DNA from: Rhodobacterales bacterium 32-66-9
GTDB lineage: Bacteria; Pseudomonadota; Alphaproteobacteria; Rhodobacterales; Rhodobacteraceae
Assembly (NCBI GenBank): GCA_002280405.1
Contig: NCDY01000005.1
Span: forward strand, 1 to 51,512
Direction of reading: 5' to 3'
Length of the DNA stretch: 51,512 nt
Shown: one piece after another, positions 35,440-43,030 of the stretch
Layout: every line of letters begins with the position of its first letter
Numbering within the stretch: position 1 is the stretch's first letter
Notes under the pieces: generated by a model
Database searches by the model: none
What the model was told of the DNA's origin: nothing
The model's input: only the letters and a program-made list of their open reading frames with translations
Program-made: the position numbers and the translations under genes

Positions 35440-36348
35440 ATGTCGCCAGTAGCCAGTACACCGCTCATGCCTGACCCGAAAATCCTCCGCCCTAACGGCG
35501 GAAAGGATGCGCTGAACGGCGAGCGTTTCCTAGAAACTGCGATCGTCACCGAACTTGCGAAGCGGCTGGACCAGGCCGAACGTGATCGTAAGCAGATCCC
35601 GCAATTCTCGCTGGCACACCCCGAGATGACGATTGCCGACGCCTATGCGATCCAGCGCGCCTGGGTCGAGATCAAGCGCACGGCGGGACGCAAGCTGATC
35701 GGTCACAAGATCGGCCTCACCAGCCGGGCGATGCAGCGAACCTCGAACATCACCGAACCCGACTATGGGGCATTGCTCGACGACATGGTGTTCGAACCCG
35801 GTGGCGACATCGACATGTCCCGCTTCATACTGCCCCGGGTTGAGCTCGAGCTTGCCTTCATCCTCAAGGCACCACTCGAAGGGCCCAATTGCACGATCTA
35901 CGACGTGCTCAACGCCACCGACCACATCGTACCGGCGATCGAGATCATCGACCAGCGCATCCAGCCGATAGATCCCGCGACCGGGAGGACGCGGAAGGTG
36001 TTCGACACGATCTCAGACAATGCTTCCAATGCCGGCATCGTGTTGGGCGGGCGGCCGGTTCGCCCCCACGACCTCGACCTGCGCTGGGTATCGGCCTTGT
36101 GCTACCGCAATGGCGTCATTGAGGATTCGGGAGTCGCAGCGGCAGTGCTCAACCATCCGGCGAACGGGCCGGCCTGGCTTGCGAACAAGCTCCATCCCTA
36201 TGGAGAGAGACTGGAAGCGGGCGAGGTGATCCTTGGAGGTTCCTTCACTGCGCCGGTCTCGGTCCGGCACGGCGACACCTTCCACTTCGATTATGGTCCG
36301 CTCGGCGCGATCGCATTCCGGGCAGTGAACGCGCCGGAGGCGGCATGA
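35440..36348 (+). CDS. 2-oxohept-4-ene-1,7-dioate hydratase (HpaH)-like / 2-oxopent-4-enoate hydratase
   Basis: 302-residue member of the MhpD/HpaH hydratase family, Mg-dependent. HpaH-like segments are [44 protein letters not shown] and [13 protein letters not shown]. The C-terminal [27 protein letters not shown] block closes the protein. I start at ATG 35440, preceded by GGGGAGGA; an open frame 41 codons longer lacks support. It hydrates the dienoate left after meta-cleavage, completing the ring-cleavage route of the operon at 14781-19753. No dedicated 4-hydroxy-2-oxo-acid aldolase or acylating aldehyde dehydrogenase follows. It overlaps the next gene as ATGA. Confidence 0.9.
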   Translation: MSPVASTPLMPDPKILRPNGGKDALNGERFLETAIVTELAKRLDQAERDRKQIPQFSLAHPEMTIADAYAIQRAWVEIKRTAGRKLIGHKIGLTSRAMQRTSNITEPDYGALLDDMVFEPGGDIDMSRFILPRVELELAFILKAPLEGPNCTIYDVLNATDHIVPAIEIIDQRIQPIDPATGRTRKVFDTISDNASNAGIVLGGRPVRPHDLDLRWVSALCYRNGVIEDSGVAAAVLNHPANGPAWLANKLHPYGERLEAGEVILGGSFTAPVSVRHGDTFHFDYGPLGAIAFRAVNAPEAA

Positions 36349-37517
36349 CCGATTTCGCCGCAATCGGGGGATGGGAATTGCCGGCGGAGCTGGAAATGCT
36401 CCGCGACACCGTCCGTCGCTTCATCGCCGACGAAGTTGCACCGGCAGAGGCGACGTTGGGGCTCGGCCAAGCCAAGCTCGATCCCGAAAAGCAGGCGGCT
36501 CTCCAGGAAAAGGCTCGCGCCGCAGGACTGTGGGCTCTCGCGACGCCAGAGCGATTCGGCGGTGCCGGGATGGGCGTGCTTACGCAAGTGGTAGTTGCCG
36601 AGGAGGCGGCGAAATGCCGCCTTGGCGCTTTCTTTCCCGCCGCGGGCGCGATCGCCGGCGATCCACCATCGGTGATCTTCCATGGAACGCTGGACCAGTT
36701 CGACCGCTACGGCCGACCGATCGTCGAGGGCCGCATGCCGAAGGCGTTTACCGCCATCAGCGAAGCCTCCGGCGGGTCGGATCCGGCACGCGCGATCCAG
36801 TGCCGCGCGGAGCGCGATGGCGACCATTATGTCTTGAACGGATCCAAGACCTGGATCACGCACGCCGATCGCGCGCATTGGGGCATCGTCTATGCCCGAA
36901 CCGGCGAGCCCGGCCGCCGCGACGGGATTAGCTGCTTCATCGTCGAGACCGATACGCCGGGCCTTACGCGCACGCCCATCCCGGTGCTGATCGCGAACAG
37001 CCCCAACGAACTGCATTTCGACAATGCGCGCATACCCGTCGCCAATCGCATCGGCGAAGAAGGCGCGGGCTTCGCGCTCGCTGATGATTTCCTCACTCGG
37101 AACCGGATTACCTACGGCGCCGGGCCGATCGGCATCGCGGAAGAGGCGCTCCGGCTCACGGTAGAATGGGCAAAGGAGCGGAGCGTCTTCGACGGGCTTC
37201 TCGCAGACAAGCAGGGCGCGCAATGGATGCTTGCCGACTGCCGCATCGCGCTCGACGCCGCGCGCCTGCTCACCTATCGTGCCGCCTGGAAAGCGGATCG
37301 CGGCGAGTCCGCCCGCGCCGAAGCGGCGATGGCCAAATGGAGCGCGACCGAAGCGGCCTTCAAGACGCTCGATACCTGTATCCAGCTGTTCGGCGGTATG
37401 GGCGTGTCGTGCGAATTGCCGCTCGAGCGCTGGTTCCGCGAGTTGCGAATCAAGCGACTCGGCGAGGGCGCGACCGAGATCCAGCGGATGATCGTCGCGC
37501 GGGCGCTGTTCGCCTAA
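36345..37517 (+). CDS. Acyl-CoA dehydrogenase, FAD-dependent
   Basis: 390-residue acyl-CoA dehydrogenase. The segments [33 protein letters not shown] and [20 protein letters not shown] are visible. The active-site loop reads [10 protein letters not shown] and so retains the Glu that the paralogue at 22609 lacks. Overlap with HpaH-like gene (ATGA) suggests co-translation. It is convergent with an aldehyde dehydrogenase 5 bases away. It would oxidise a side-chain acyl-CoA, perhaps after the racemase at 40600. Confidence 0.9.
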   Translation: MTDFAAIGGWELPAELEMLRDTVRRFIADEVAPAEATLGLGQAKLDPEKQAALQEKARAAGLWALATPERFGGAGMGVLTQVVVAEEAAKCRLGAFFPAAGAIAGDPPSVIFHGTLDQFDRYGRPIVEGRMPKAFTAISEASGGSDPARAIQCRAERDGDHYVLNGSKTWITHADRAHWGIVYARTGEPGRRDGISCFIVETDTPGLTRTPIPVLIANSPNELHFDNARIPVANRIGEEGAGFALADDFLTRNRITYGAGPIGIAEEALRLTVEWAKERSVFDGLLADKQGAQWMLADCRIALDAARLLTYRAAWKADRGESARAEAAMAKWSATEAAFKTLDTCIQLFGGMGVSCELPLERWFRELRIKRLGEGATEIQRMIVARALFA

Positions 37518-37522
37518 GACAA

Positions 37523-39007
37523 TCAGGCGACGTGATAGGCGATCGTCTTTATATACGTGAATTCTTGCAGCCCGACCTCGCCGAATTCGCGGCCATAGCC
37601 TGAGCGCTTGATCCCGCCGAACGGGTGGTACGAACTCATCTTGCCCGAGCCGCCGTTCAGATTGACCTTGCCCGTGCGTAGTTGCAGCGCGATCTCATAG
37701 GCGCGCCCGACATCCGCGGAATATATGCCACCGGACAGGCCGAAATCGCTGTCGTTGGCGATGGCAATCGCCTCTTCGTCGGTATCGTAGCCGATCACCA
37801 CTCCCAGCGGGCCGAAGGCTTCCTCCTGCGCGACGCGCCATTTGTTATCGACCTCGTCGAACAAGGTGGGTTCGTAGAAGAAGCCGCGATCGAAGCCCGG
37901 GGGAATACGGCCCCCGGTAATCAGCTTGGCGCCGTCGCCAATCGCCGAATCGACCAATGCCTGGACCCGGTCGCGCGCCGCGGCGCGGATCAGCGGTCCC
38001 ATGCGCGTCGCCGGATCGGCCGGATCGCCGATCTTGACTGCGCGAAACATCTCAGCCAGCCGTGCGACGAATTCCGCACGCACCGAATTATGGACGACGA
38101 AACGCGTCATCGCCGCGCAGGCCTGGCCCGCGTGGAAGGTCAGGCTGCCGAGGGCGTTTTGCGCCGCCGCGGCGAGATTGCCGTCGGCGCGCACGATCAT
38201 CGCCGATTTCCCGCCGAGTTCCATGATGCACCGCTTCAGCGTCGGTGCCGCCTGCGCCTGTATCGCCGCGCCTACGCGGTCCGAGCCGGTGAAGGTTATC
38301 AGGTCGACGCGGGGATCGGTGGTGAGCGCCTCGCCCACCGACAGGTCGCCATTCACGACGTTGAACACGCCTGGCGGCAACCCGGCGGCTTCGGCGGCCT
38401 GGGCGAGGATGAAAGCGGAGAGCGGCGTCAGCGGCGACGGCTTGAGGATGACCGAATTGCCCATCAGGAGCGCGGGCACCGCCTTGCCCATGTTGAGCGT
38501 GAACGGCACGTTGAAGGGCGTGATCGCAAGGCAGACCCCGACGGGCTCGCGCACCGCGACGCCGCCGCCCAGCATGGTGCGGCCATCCGCCTGCACGACC
38601 GGCTCGAGAGGCAAAGGCTGCGCCTCTTGCCGGAGGGCCAGTTGGACATAGTGGCGCGCATGCTCGATGCCCGTCGCGAACTGCATGGTGCGCGCGAAGG
38701 GCTGGATCGATCCGGTTTCCGCTGCGACCAGCGCGCGCAGGCTTTCGGTCCGCGCTTCGATCCAGTCGCACATCGTCGTGATCTTCGCCGCGCGCTCCTC
38801 CATCGTCATGCGCGGCCAGGGTCCCGCGTCGAACGCGGTTCGCGCCGTGTCCAGCGCCGCCTCGACATCCTCCGCCGCCGCGAGCCCGGCATGGGCGATT
38901 ACCGCCTCGGACGCGGGGTTAATGACGGCTTCGCGCATCCCGCCCTTTGGCGCGATCCACTCGCCGCCAATGTAGAGGCGGCCATCGTGCGCGATATCCA
39001 ACTTCAT
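37523..39007 (-). CDS. Aldehyde dehydrogenase
   Basis: 494-residue ALDH. The motifs are ITPFNVPFTLNMGK, MELGGKSAMIV with the catalytic Glu, and GQACAAMTR with the catalytic Cys. The C-terminal HPFGGIKRSGYGREFGEVGLQEFT block is typical. Its start lies 4 bases after the GMC oxidoreductase stop, forming a coherent alcohol-to-acid pair. It converts the aldehyde produced by the GMC enzyme to a carboxylic acid. Confidence 0.92.
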   Translation of the reverse strand: MKLDIAHDGRLYIGGEWIAPKGGMREAVINPASEAVIAHAGLAAAEDVEAALDTARTAFDAGPWPRMTMEERAAKITTMCDWIEARTESLRALVAAETGSIQPFARTMQFATGIEHARHYVQLALRQEAQPLPLEPVVQADGRTMLGGGVAVREPVGVCLAITPFNVPFTLNMGKAVPALLMGNSVILKPSPLTPLSAFILAQAAEAAGLPPGVFNVVNGDLSVGEALTTDPRVDLITFTGSDRVGAAIQAQAAPTLKRCIMELGGKSAMIVRADGNLAAAAQNALGSLTFHAGQACAAMTRFVVHNSVRAEFVARLAEMFRAVKIGDPADPATRMGPLIRAAARDRVQALVDSAIGDGAKLITGGRIPPGFDRGFFYEPTLFDEVDNKWRVAQEEAFGPLGVVIGYDTDEEAIAIANDSDFGLSGGIYSADVGRAYEIALQLRTGKVNLNGGSGKMSSYHPFGGIKRSGYGREFGEVGLQEFTYIKTIAYHVA

Positions 39008-39011
39008 TCTC

Positions 39012-40607
39012 CTAGCCGCGCTGCAGGACGAAATCGGCGCAGCGTTCGCCGATCATGATCGCCGGCGCATTGGTGTTACCGCTCACCAGATTGGGCATGA
39101 TGGAGGCGTCCGCCACGCGCAGGCGCGGAACGCCATGCACGCGCAATTCGGCATCGACCACAGCCGCGGGATCGCTCGCCGGTCCCATCTTGCACGTCCC
39201 GCACGGGTGATAGACCGTCTTCACGACGCTGGCGATGTGGGTTTCGATCGCCGCATCACTGAGTTCTTCTTCAGGCCCATGCCCCGGTGCCAGCTCGCAA
39301 GCGAGCAACTGCGCAAGCGACGGCGAATGGAGGATGCGCCGCGCGAGCCGCACGCCCCGGACCAGGGTCGCCATGTCGTCCCGGTGACCAAGCACATTGC
39401 CATTGATGCGGACGGGTGCGGCTGCGTCTCGGCCGGTGATCCGGACCGATCCGCGCGCCTTGGGGCGCAGGACGCAGGGGCTGATGGAAATGCCGTGGCC
39501 AGGCAAGGGCGGCCGCTCGGCATCCCCGGTCAGCGCCGCCACCACGGTGAACTGGATGTCGGGCCGGCCGCTGCCGTCGGTGGAAGCGAACCCGCCCGAT
39601 TCGACGATGTTCGAGGTCAGCAACCCAGATTTGAACATCAGCCATTGCAGGCCGTGGCGCACGGCGGTCAGCCCCTTGTCGGCGCCCAGCAAGCTGATCG
39701 GGTCGCGCGTCTGGCCGTAGACGCCTGCCTGGAAATGGTCCTGGAAATTCTCCCCGACCCCCTCCAGCGCCCGCACCACGGGAATGCCGTGCTCGACGAG
39801 CAGCGTTTCGGGGCCGATGCCGGAAAGCTGAAGCACCTTGGGCGAACCGAAGGCGCCCGCGGCCACGATGACCTCTTCTCGCGCCGTGGCTTGCTGAACC
39901 GTACCGTCCCTGCCGCGGTACCGCACGCCCGTTGCGGCGCCGTTCTCCGTCGTAACCGCCTCGACATGGGCTTCGCAACGCAGCGTGAGCAGCGGATTCC
40001 CACGCACGCGCGACAGGAATGCGACGGCGGTAGATTGGCGCCGGCCTGCGGCGGAGGTGGTCTGGTAGAATCCCACCCCTTCCTGCGATGCGCCATTGAA
40101 ATCTTCGTTATAGGGCAGCCCCGCTTCCTGCCCCGCCCGCACAAAGGCGTAGCTCAGCGGATGGTGATATCCCGCGTCGGACACCTTGAGCGCCCCGTCC
40201 ACGCCGTGGAACGGCTCGGAATATTTCTGATTGGCCTCGCCGCGCTTGAACACCCGAAGCACGTCTTCCCAGCCCCAGCCTTCGCATCCGGAAGCTTGCC
40301 ACTGGTCGTAATCCTCGGCCTGCCCCCGGATATAGACCATGCCGTTGATCGAGGATCCGCCGCCGAGCAACCGGCCCTGCTTCATATAGACGCGCCGGCC
40401 GCCGACCGCCGCCTCAGGCTCGGTCCAGAGGTGCCAGGACAATTTTTTGGCGATTTTCTGGATGCCGCCGGGCATCGAGATGAAGAAGTCGCGATCCTGT
40501 GGGCCGGATTCGAGCAGCAGGACGCTCTTCCCCGCTTCGACCAACCGCGTGGCCAGCACGCACCCCGCCGATCCCGCCCCGATCACCACATAGTCGTAGC
40601 TATTCAT
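39012..40607 (-). CDS. GMC-family FAD alcohol dehydrogenase (choline dehydrogenase-like)
   Basis: 531-residue glucose-methanol-choline oxidoreductase. The FAD fold is VVIGAGSAGCVLATRL, followed by GRLLGGGSSINGMVYIRG (GMC signature 1) and GAFGSPKVLQLSGIGP (signature 2). The C-terminal TVYHPCGTCKMG and DASIMPNLVSGNTNAP carry the catalytic His/Asn region. It would oxidise a primary or secondary alcohol to an aldehyde or ketone with membrane or cytosolic acceptor. It overlaps the racemase by 8 bases and precedes an aldehyde dehydrogenase. In terpenoid/steroid clusters such GMC enzymes feed the side-chain acid to CoA activation. Confidence 0.9.
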   Translation of the reverse strand: MNSYDYVVIGAGSAGCVLATRLVEAGKSVLLLESGPQDRDFFISMPGGIQKIAKKLSWHLWTEPEAAVGGRRVYMKQGRLLGGGSSINGMVYIRGQAEDYDQWQASGCEGWGWEDVLRVFKRGEANQKYSEPFHGVDGALKVSDAGYHHPLSYAFVRAGQEAGLPYNEDFNGASQEGVGFYQTTSAAGRRQSTAVAFLSRVRGNPLLTLRCEAHVEAVTTENGAATGVRYRGRDGTVQQATAREEVIVAAGAFGSPKVLQLSGIGPETLLVEHGIPVVRALEGVGENFQDHFQAGVYGQTRDPISLLGADKGLTAVRHGLQWLMFKSGLLTSNIVESGGFASTDGSGRPDIQFTVVAALTGDAERPPLPGHGISISPCVLRPKARGSVRITGRDAAAPVRINGNVLGHRDDMATLVRGVRLARRILHSPSLAQLLACELAPGHGPEEELSDAAIETHIASVVKTVYHPCGTCKMGPASDPAAVVDAELRVHGVPRLRVADASIMPNLVSGNTNAPAIMIGERCADFVLQRG

Positions 40608-41718
40608 CGGTTGCTGATATGGGCAAGGCTGCCGGATCGGTCATGTCCCTATGCGGGGGACCCCGCCATCGCGAAAGGGCGGCCTCCACGGTGATTTCGC
40701 TGGCCTGCTTCGCTGCGCCGGGCACGCCTCCGAAGCGCGGCGCGGCGGCAGGCAGGGTGTCGGGAAAGATCCCCCGCGCCACATTGTGCGGGAACCGGCG
40801 AGCCTCGGCAAAACTGAGCACGGGCGCAACGCAGGCGTCCGTCGGCCCGAAGATCTCGGCCCATTCGTCCCGCGGACGGGAAGCGAAGCATGCCGCGAAC
40901 GTCGCCTCCATCGCGGTCCAGCCATCCCGGTCGCGCTGGACGAAGCGTGTGCCTTCGATGCCGAGGCCCTCCAGCAAAAGGCCGAAGAACTGCGGCTCGA
41001 TCGCGGCAACCGATACATATTTGCCGTCGGCGCAGGTATAACAGCGATAATAGGGCGCGGCGCCATCGAGCAGGTTTTCCGCTCGGCGATCCTGCCATTC
41101 CCCCGCCTTCATCATGCCATGGATCCCGCTCGACAGCGCTGCCACCCCGTCCACCATCGCAGCATCGACCACGGAGCCCCGTCCGGTTTCCCGGGCGCTC
41201 AGCACCCCGGCGAGGAGCCCGATCATGGCGAAGGTGGTGCCACCGCCATAGTCGCCAACCAGATTCAGCGGAGGCGGCGGTGGCCGATCCGCTCCGCCTA
41301 TCGCGTTCAGAACGCCGGTAATCGCAATATAATTCAGGTCGTGCCCCGCGCGCGCGGCGAGGGGACCATTTTGCCCCCAGCCGGTCATGCGGACGTACAC
41401 CAGGCGCGGGTTCGCCGCGAGACATGTCTCGGGACCCAATCCCAGCCTCTCCATCACGCCCGGCCTGAAACCTTCCATGAGTCCATCGGCTTGAGCGAGC
41501 AAACGGAGTACGGTCTCACGTCCCTCGGGGGATTTCAGATCAATCCTGACGACGGCGCGGTTGCGCAGCAGATCGGCGCCCCCCGCTCGGTCGGCGGCAC
41601 CCGCGCGTGCAATGCGCAGGACGTCGACTCCCATATCCGCGAGCAGCTTCGCCGCAAGCGGCACTGGGCCCATCGAATCAAACTCGATCAATTTCATTCC
41701 TGCCAGAGGCCCGGCCAT
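40600..41718 (-). CDS. Alpha-methylacyl-CoA racemase (AMACR/MCR-like)
   Basis: 372-residue CaiB/BaiF-fold protein that matches alpha-methylacyl-CoA racemase rather than a CoA transferase. His126 (RAGHDLNY) and Asp156 (GDYGGG) fall at the same numbers as the catalytic pair in the Mycobacterium MCR. The region GIHGMMKAGEWQDRRAENLLDGAAPYY resembles the mammalian enzyme's DGGAPFY. It inverts 2-methylacyl-CoA centres so that an acyl-CoA oxidase or dehydrogenase can act. First gene of a minus-strand operon with GMC and ALDH. This implies a methyl-branched side chain or propionate unit in the substrate. Confidence 0.85.
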   Translation of the reverse strand: MAGPLAGMKLIEFDSMGPVPLAAKLLADMGVDVLRIARAGAADRAGGADLLRNRAVVRIDLKSPEGRETVLRLLAQADGLMEGFRPGVMERLGLGPETCLAANPRLVYVRMTGWGQNGPLAARAGHDLNYIAITGVLNAIGGADRPPPPPLNLVGDYGGGTTFAMIGLLAGVLSARETGRGSVVDAAMVDGVAALSSGIHGMMKAGEWQDRRAENLLDGAAPYYRCYTCADGKYVSVAAIEPQFFGLLLEGLGIEGTRFVQRDRDGWTAMEATFAACFASRPRDEWAEIFGPTDACVAPVLSFAEARRFPHNVARGIFPDTLPAAAPRFGGVPGAAKQASEITVEAALSRWRGPPHRDMTDPAALPISATDE

Positions 41719-41776
41719 CGTGCTTTTCCCGCCTGCGCTTCTTACATCGCAGGAATGTCTTGATCGCGCGGCTCTT

Positions 41777-41800
41777 GCATGTCCCCGCTAAGGTACATGC
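41777..41800. promoter_or_regulatory. Candidate operator GCATGT...ACATGC
   Basis: Perfect 6-base arms GCATGT (41777-41782) and ACATGC (41795-41800) frame a 24-base dyad containing TGTCCC, about 60 bases upstream of the racemase start. It is similar to the dyad at 29522 and is the most symmetrical of the TGTCCC sites. Confidence 0.45.
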
Positions 41801-42185
41801 CGCGAGCGCTCAAGATTAACCAAGTCGGGCAGTGGGCACTATTGGCGCCCTCTCTTGACCGGGAAATGGTGCCCCACTCGGGACAAGATTGGCCACTCAG
41901 ATCATTGGAAAATTTCCATCGCGCGTGGCTGACTATGGGCAGCTTCCTGCCTGTCCGGTGTCGGGAGCCGGGAACTGGAAAGCAGCCCTGCCAGTAGACT
42001 TACGGACATCGCACGAAGGGGTCTGCAACATCGACCAAGAATATAGCCGCAACACTGTGTCCCGACGCTTCGGACAGGCTTCGCGCAATGGCTGGCAATT
42101 CGGCGAGCGCCCGGAAGACATCATCGAGCTCAATAGGGTTTGAAGACTCTGGCGGATCAATTCGCAGCACGTTGTTCTTGCCAAC
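41801..42185. other. Intergenic stretch with no recognisable gene
   Basis: About 385 bases between the racemase promoter and the IS3 end. Several open frames of 70-85 codons occur, but none resembles a known protein or has a credible ribosome-binding site. GGGACA (41880-41885) is another copy of the motif of the island. The stretch may be degraded sequence left by earlier insertions. Confidence 0.4.
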
Positions 42186-42917
42186 TGAGTAGCCCCTAGT
42201 TTTCTAGACGCCTTCCGCTTTCAAAATCTGCTGCCGTTCGAACTCGACGGGTGACAGCATCCCGTTCCTGACCTGCTTGCGCACCGGGTTGTAGAACATC
42301 TCGACGTAATCGAACACGTCCTGGCGGGCTTCCTCGCGGGTTTTGTAGGTCCGACGCCGGATGCGCTCGCGCTTGAGCGAGGAGAAGAAGCTCTCGGCCA
42401 CGGCATTGTCATGGCAGTTGCCGCGTCGGCTCATTGAGTGCTCAAGATTATGCGCCCGGATGAACGCAGCCCAATCCATGCTGGTGAACTGCGAGCCCTG
42501 GTCCGAATGGATCAACACCCGCTGCTTTGGTTTGCGCCGCCATACCGCCATGTGCAACGCCTGCAGCACCACGTCGGTGATCTGCCTGCTTTGCATCGAC
42601 CAACCCACCACCCGGCGGGAATAGAGGTCGATCACGACAGCCAGATAGGCAAAGCCTTCCAGGGTGCGGATGTAGGTGATGTCCGTTACCCAGGCTCGAT
42701 CGGGCGCAGCCACGTCGAACTGGCGATCCAGAGTGTTGTCGACCGCCAGCGATGGCTTGCCGCCATAGCTGCCCGGTCGGCGCTTGTAGCCGATCTGCGC
42801 CTTGATACCCGCCAGTCTGGTCAGGCGGGCGATACGGTTCGGGCAGGATGTCTCTCCCTGATCGAGTAGATCATCGTGCAGTTTGCGGTAGCCATAGACC
42901 TTGCCGCTGTCGTTCCA
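42186..42917 (-). mobile_element. Truncated IS3-family element
   Basis: The outer end at 42186 reads TGAGTAGCCCCTAGTTTTCT, like an IS3-family terminal repeat. The element then carries most of orfB on the minus strand. At 42917/42918 it is cut exactly where the Tn3-family inverted repeat begins, so orfA and the start of orfB are gone. Confidence 0.75.
42204..42917 (-). pseudogene. IS3-family transposase OrfB, 5'-truncated
   Basis: Reads from WNDSGKVYGYRKLHDDLLDQ to the end of OrfB, about 237 residues. The integrase-type DDE triad is intact: VTDITYI (Asp), LIHSDQGSQFTS (Asp) and NAVAESFFSSLKRE (Glu). An open frame continues upstream into the Tn3 repeat with an ATG at 42941, but those first residues come from the repeat, not from the transposase. 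The N-terminus and the frameshift partner OrfA are missing, so it should be inactive. Confidence 0.85.
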
Positions 42918-42955
42918 GGGGTTCTCGTGACGGCGGTGCAAAAAGTGCCGCTAAG
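42918..42955 (+). repeat. Tn3-family 38-bp inverted repeat, left end
   Basis: Starts GGGGTTCTCGT and ends TGCAAAAAGTGCCGCTAAG. It matches the right repeat at 33 of 38 positions, and the mismatches lie in an 8-base central block. Confidence 0.92.
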
Positions 42956-43030
42956 CAACCCATTGAAATTGCTGATATGATAACGCGGAACTCGCGGTAA
43001 GTGATTGATATCCCTCATTCTGGAGGTTTT

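Noticed and set aside
42918..42941. First residues of the IS3 OrfB frame as genuine transposase sequence
   Set aside because: They are encoded by the Tn3 inverted repeat; the transposase similarity begins at the Trp just outside it.
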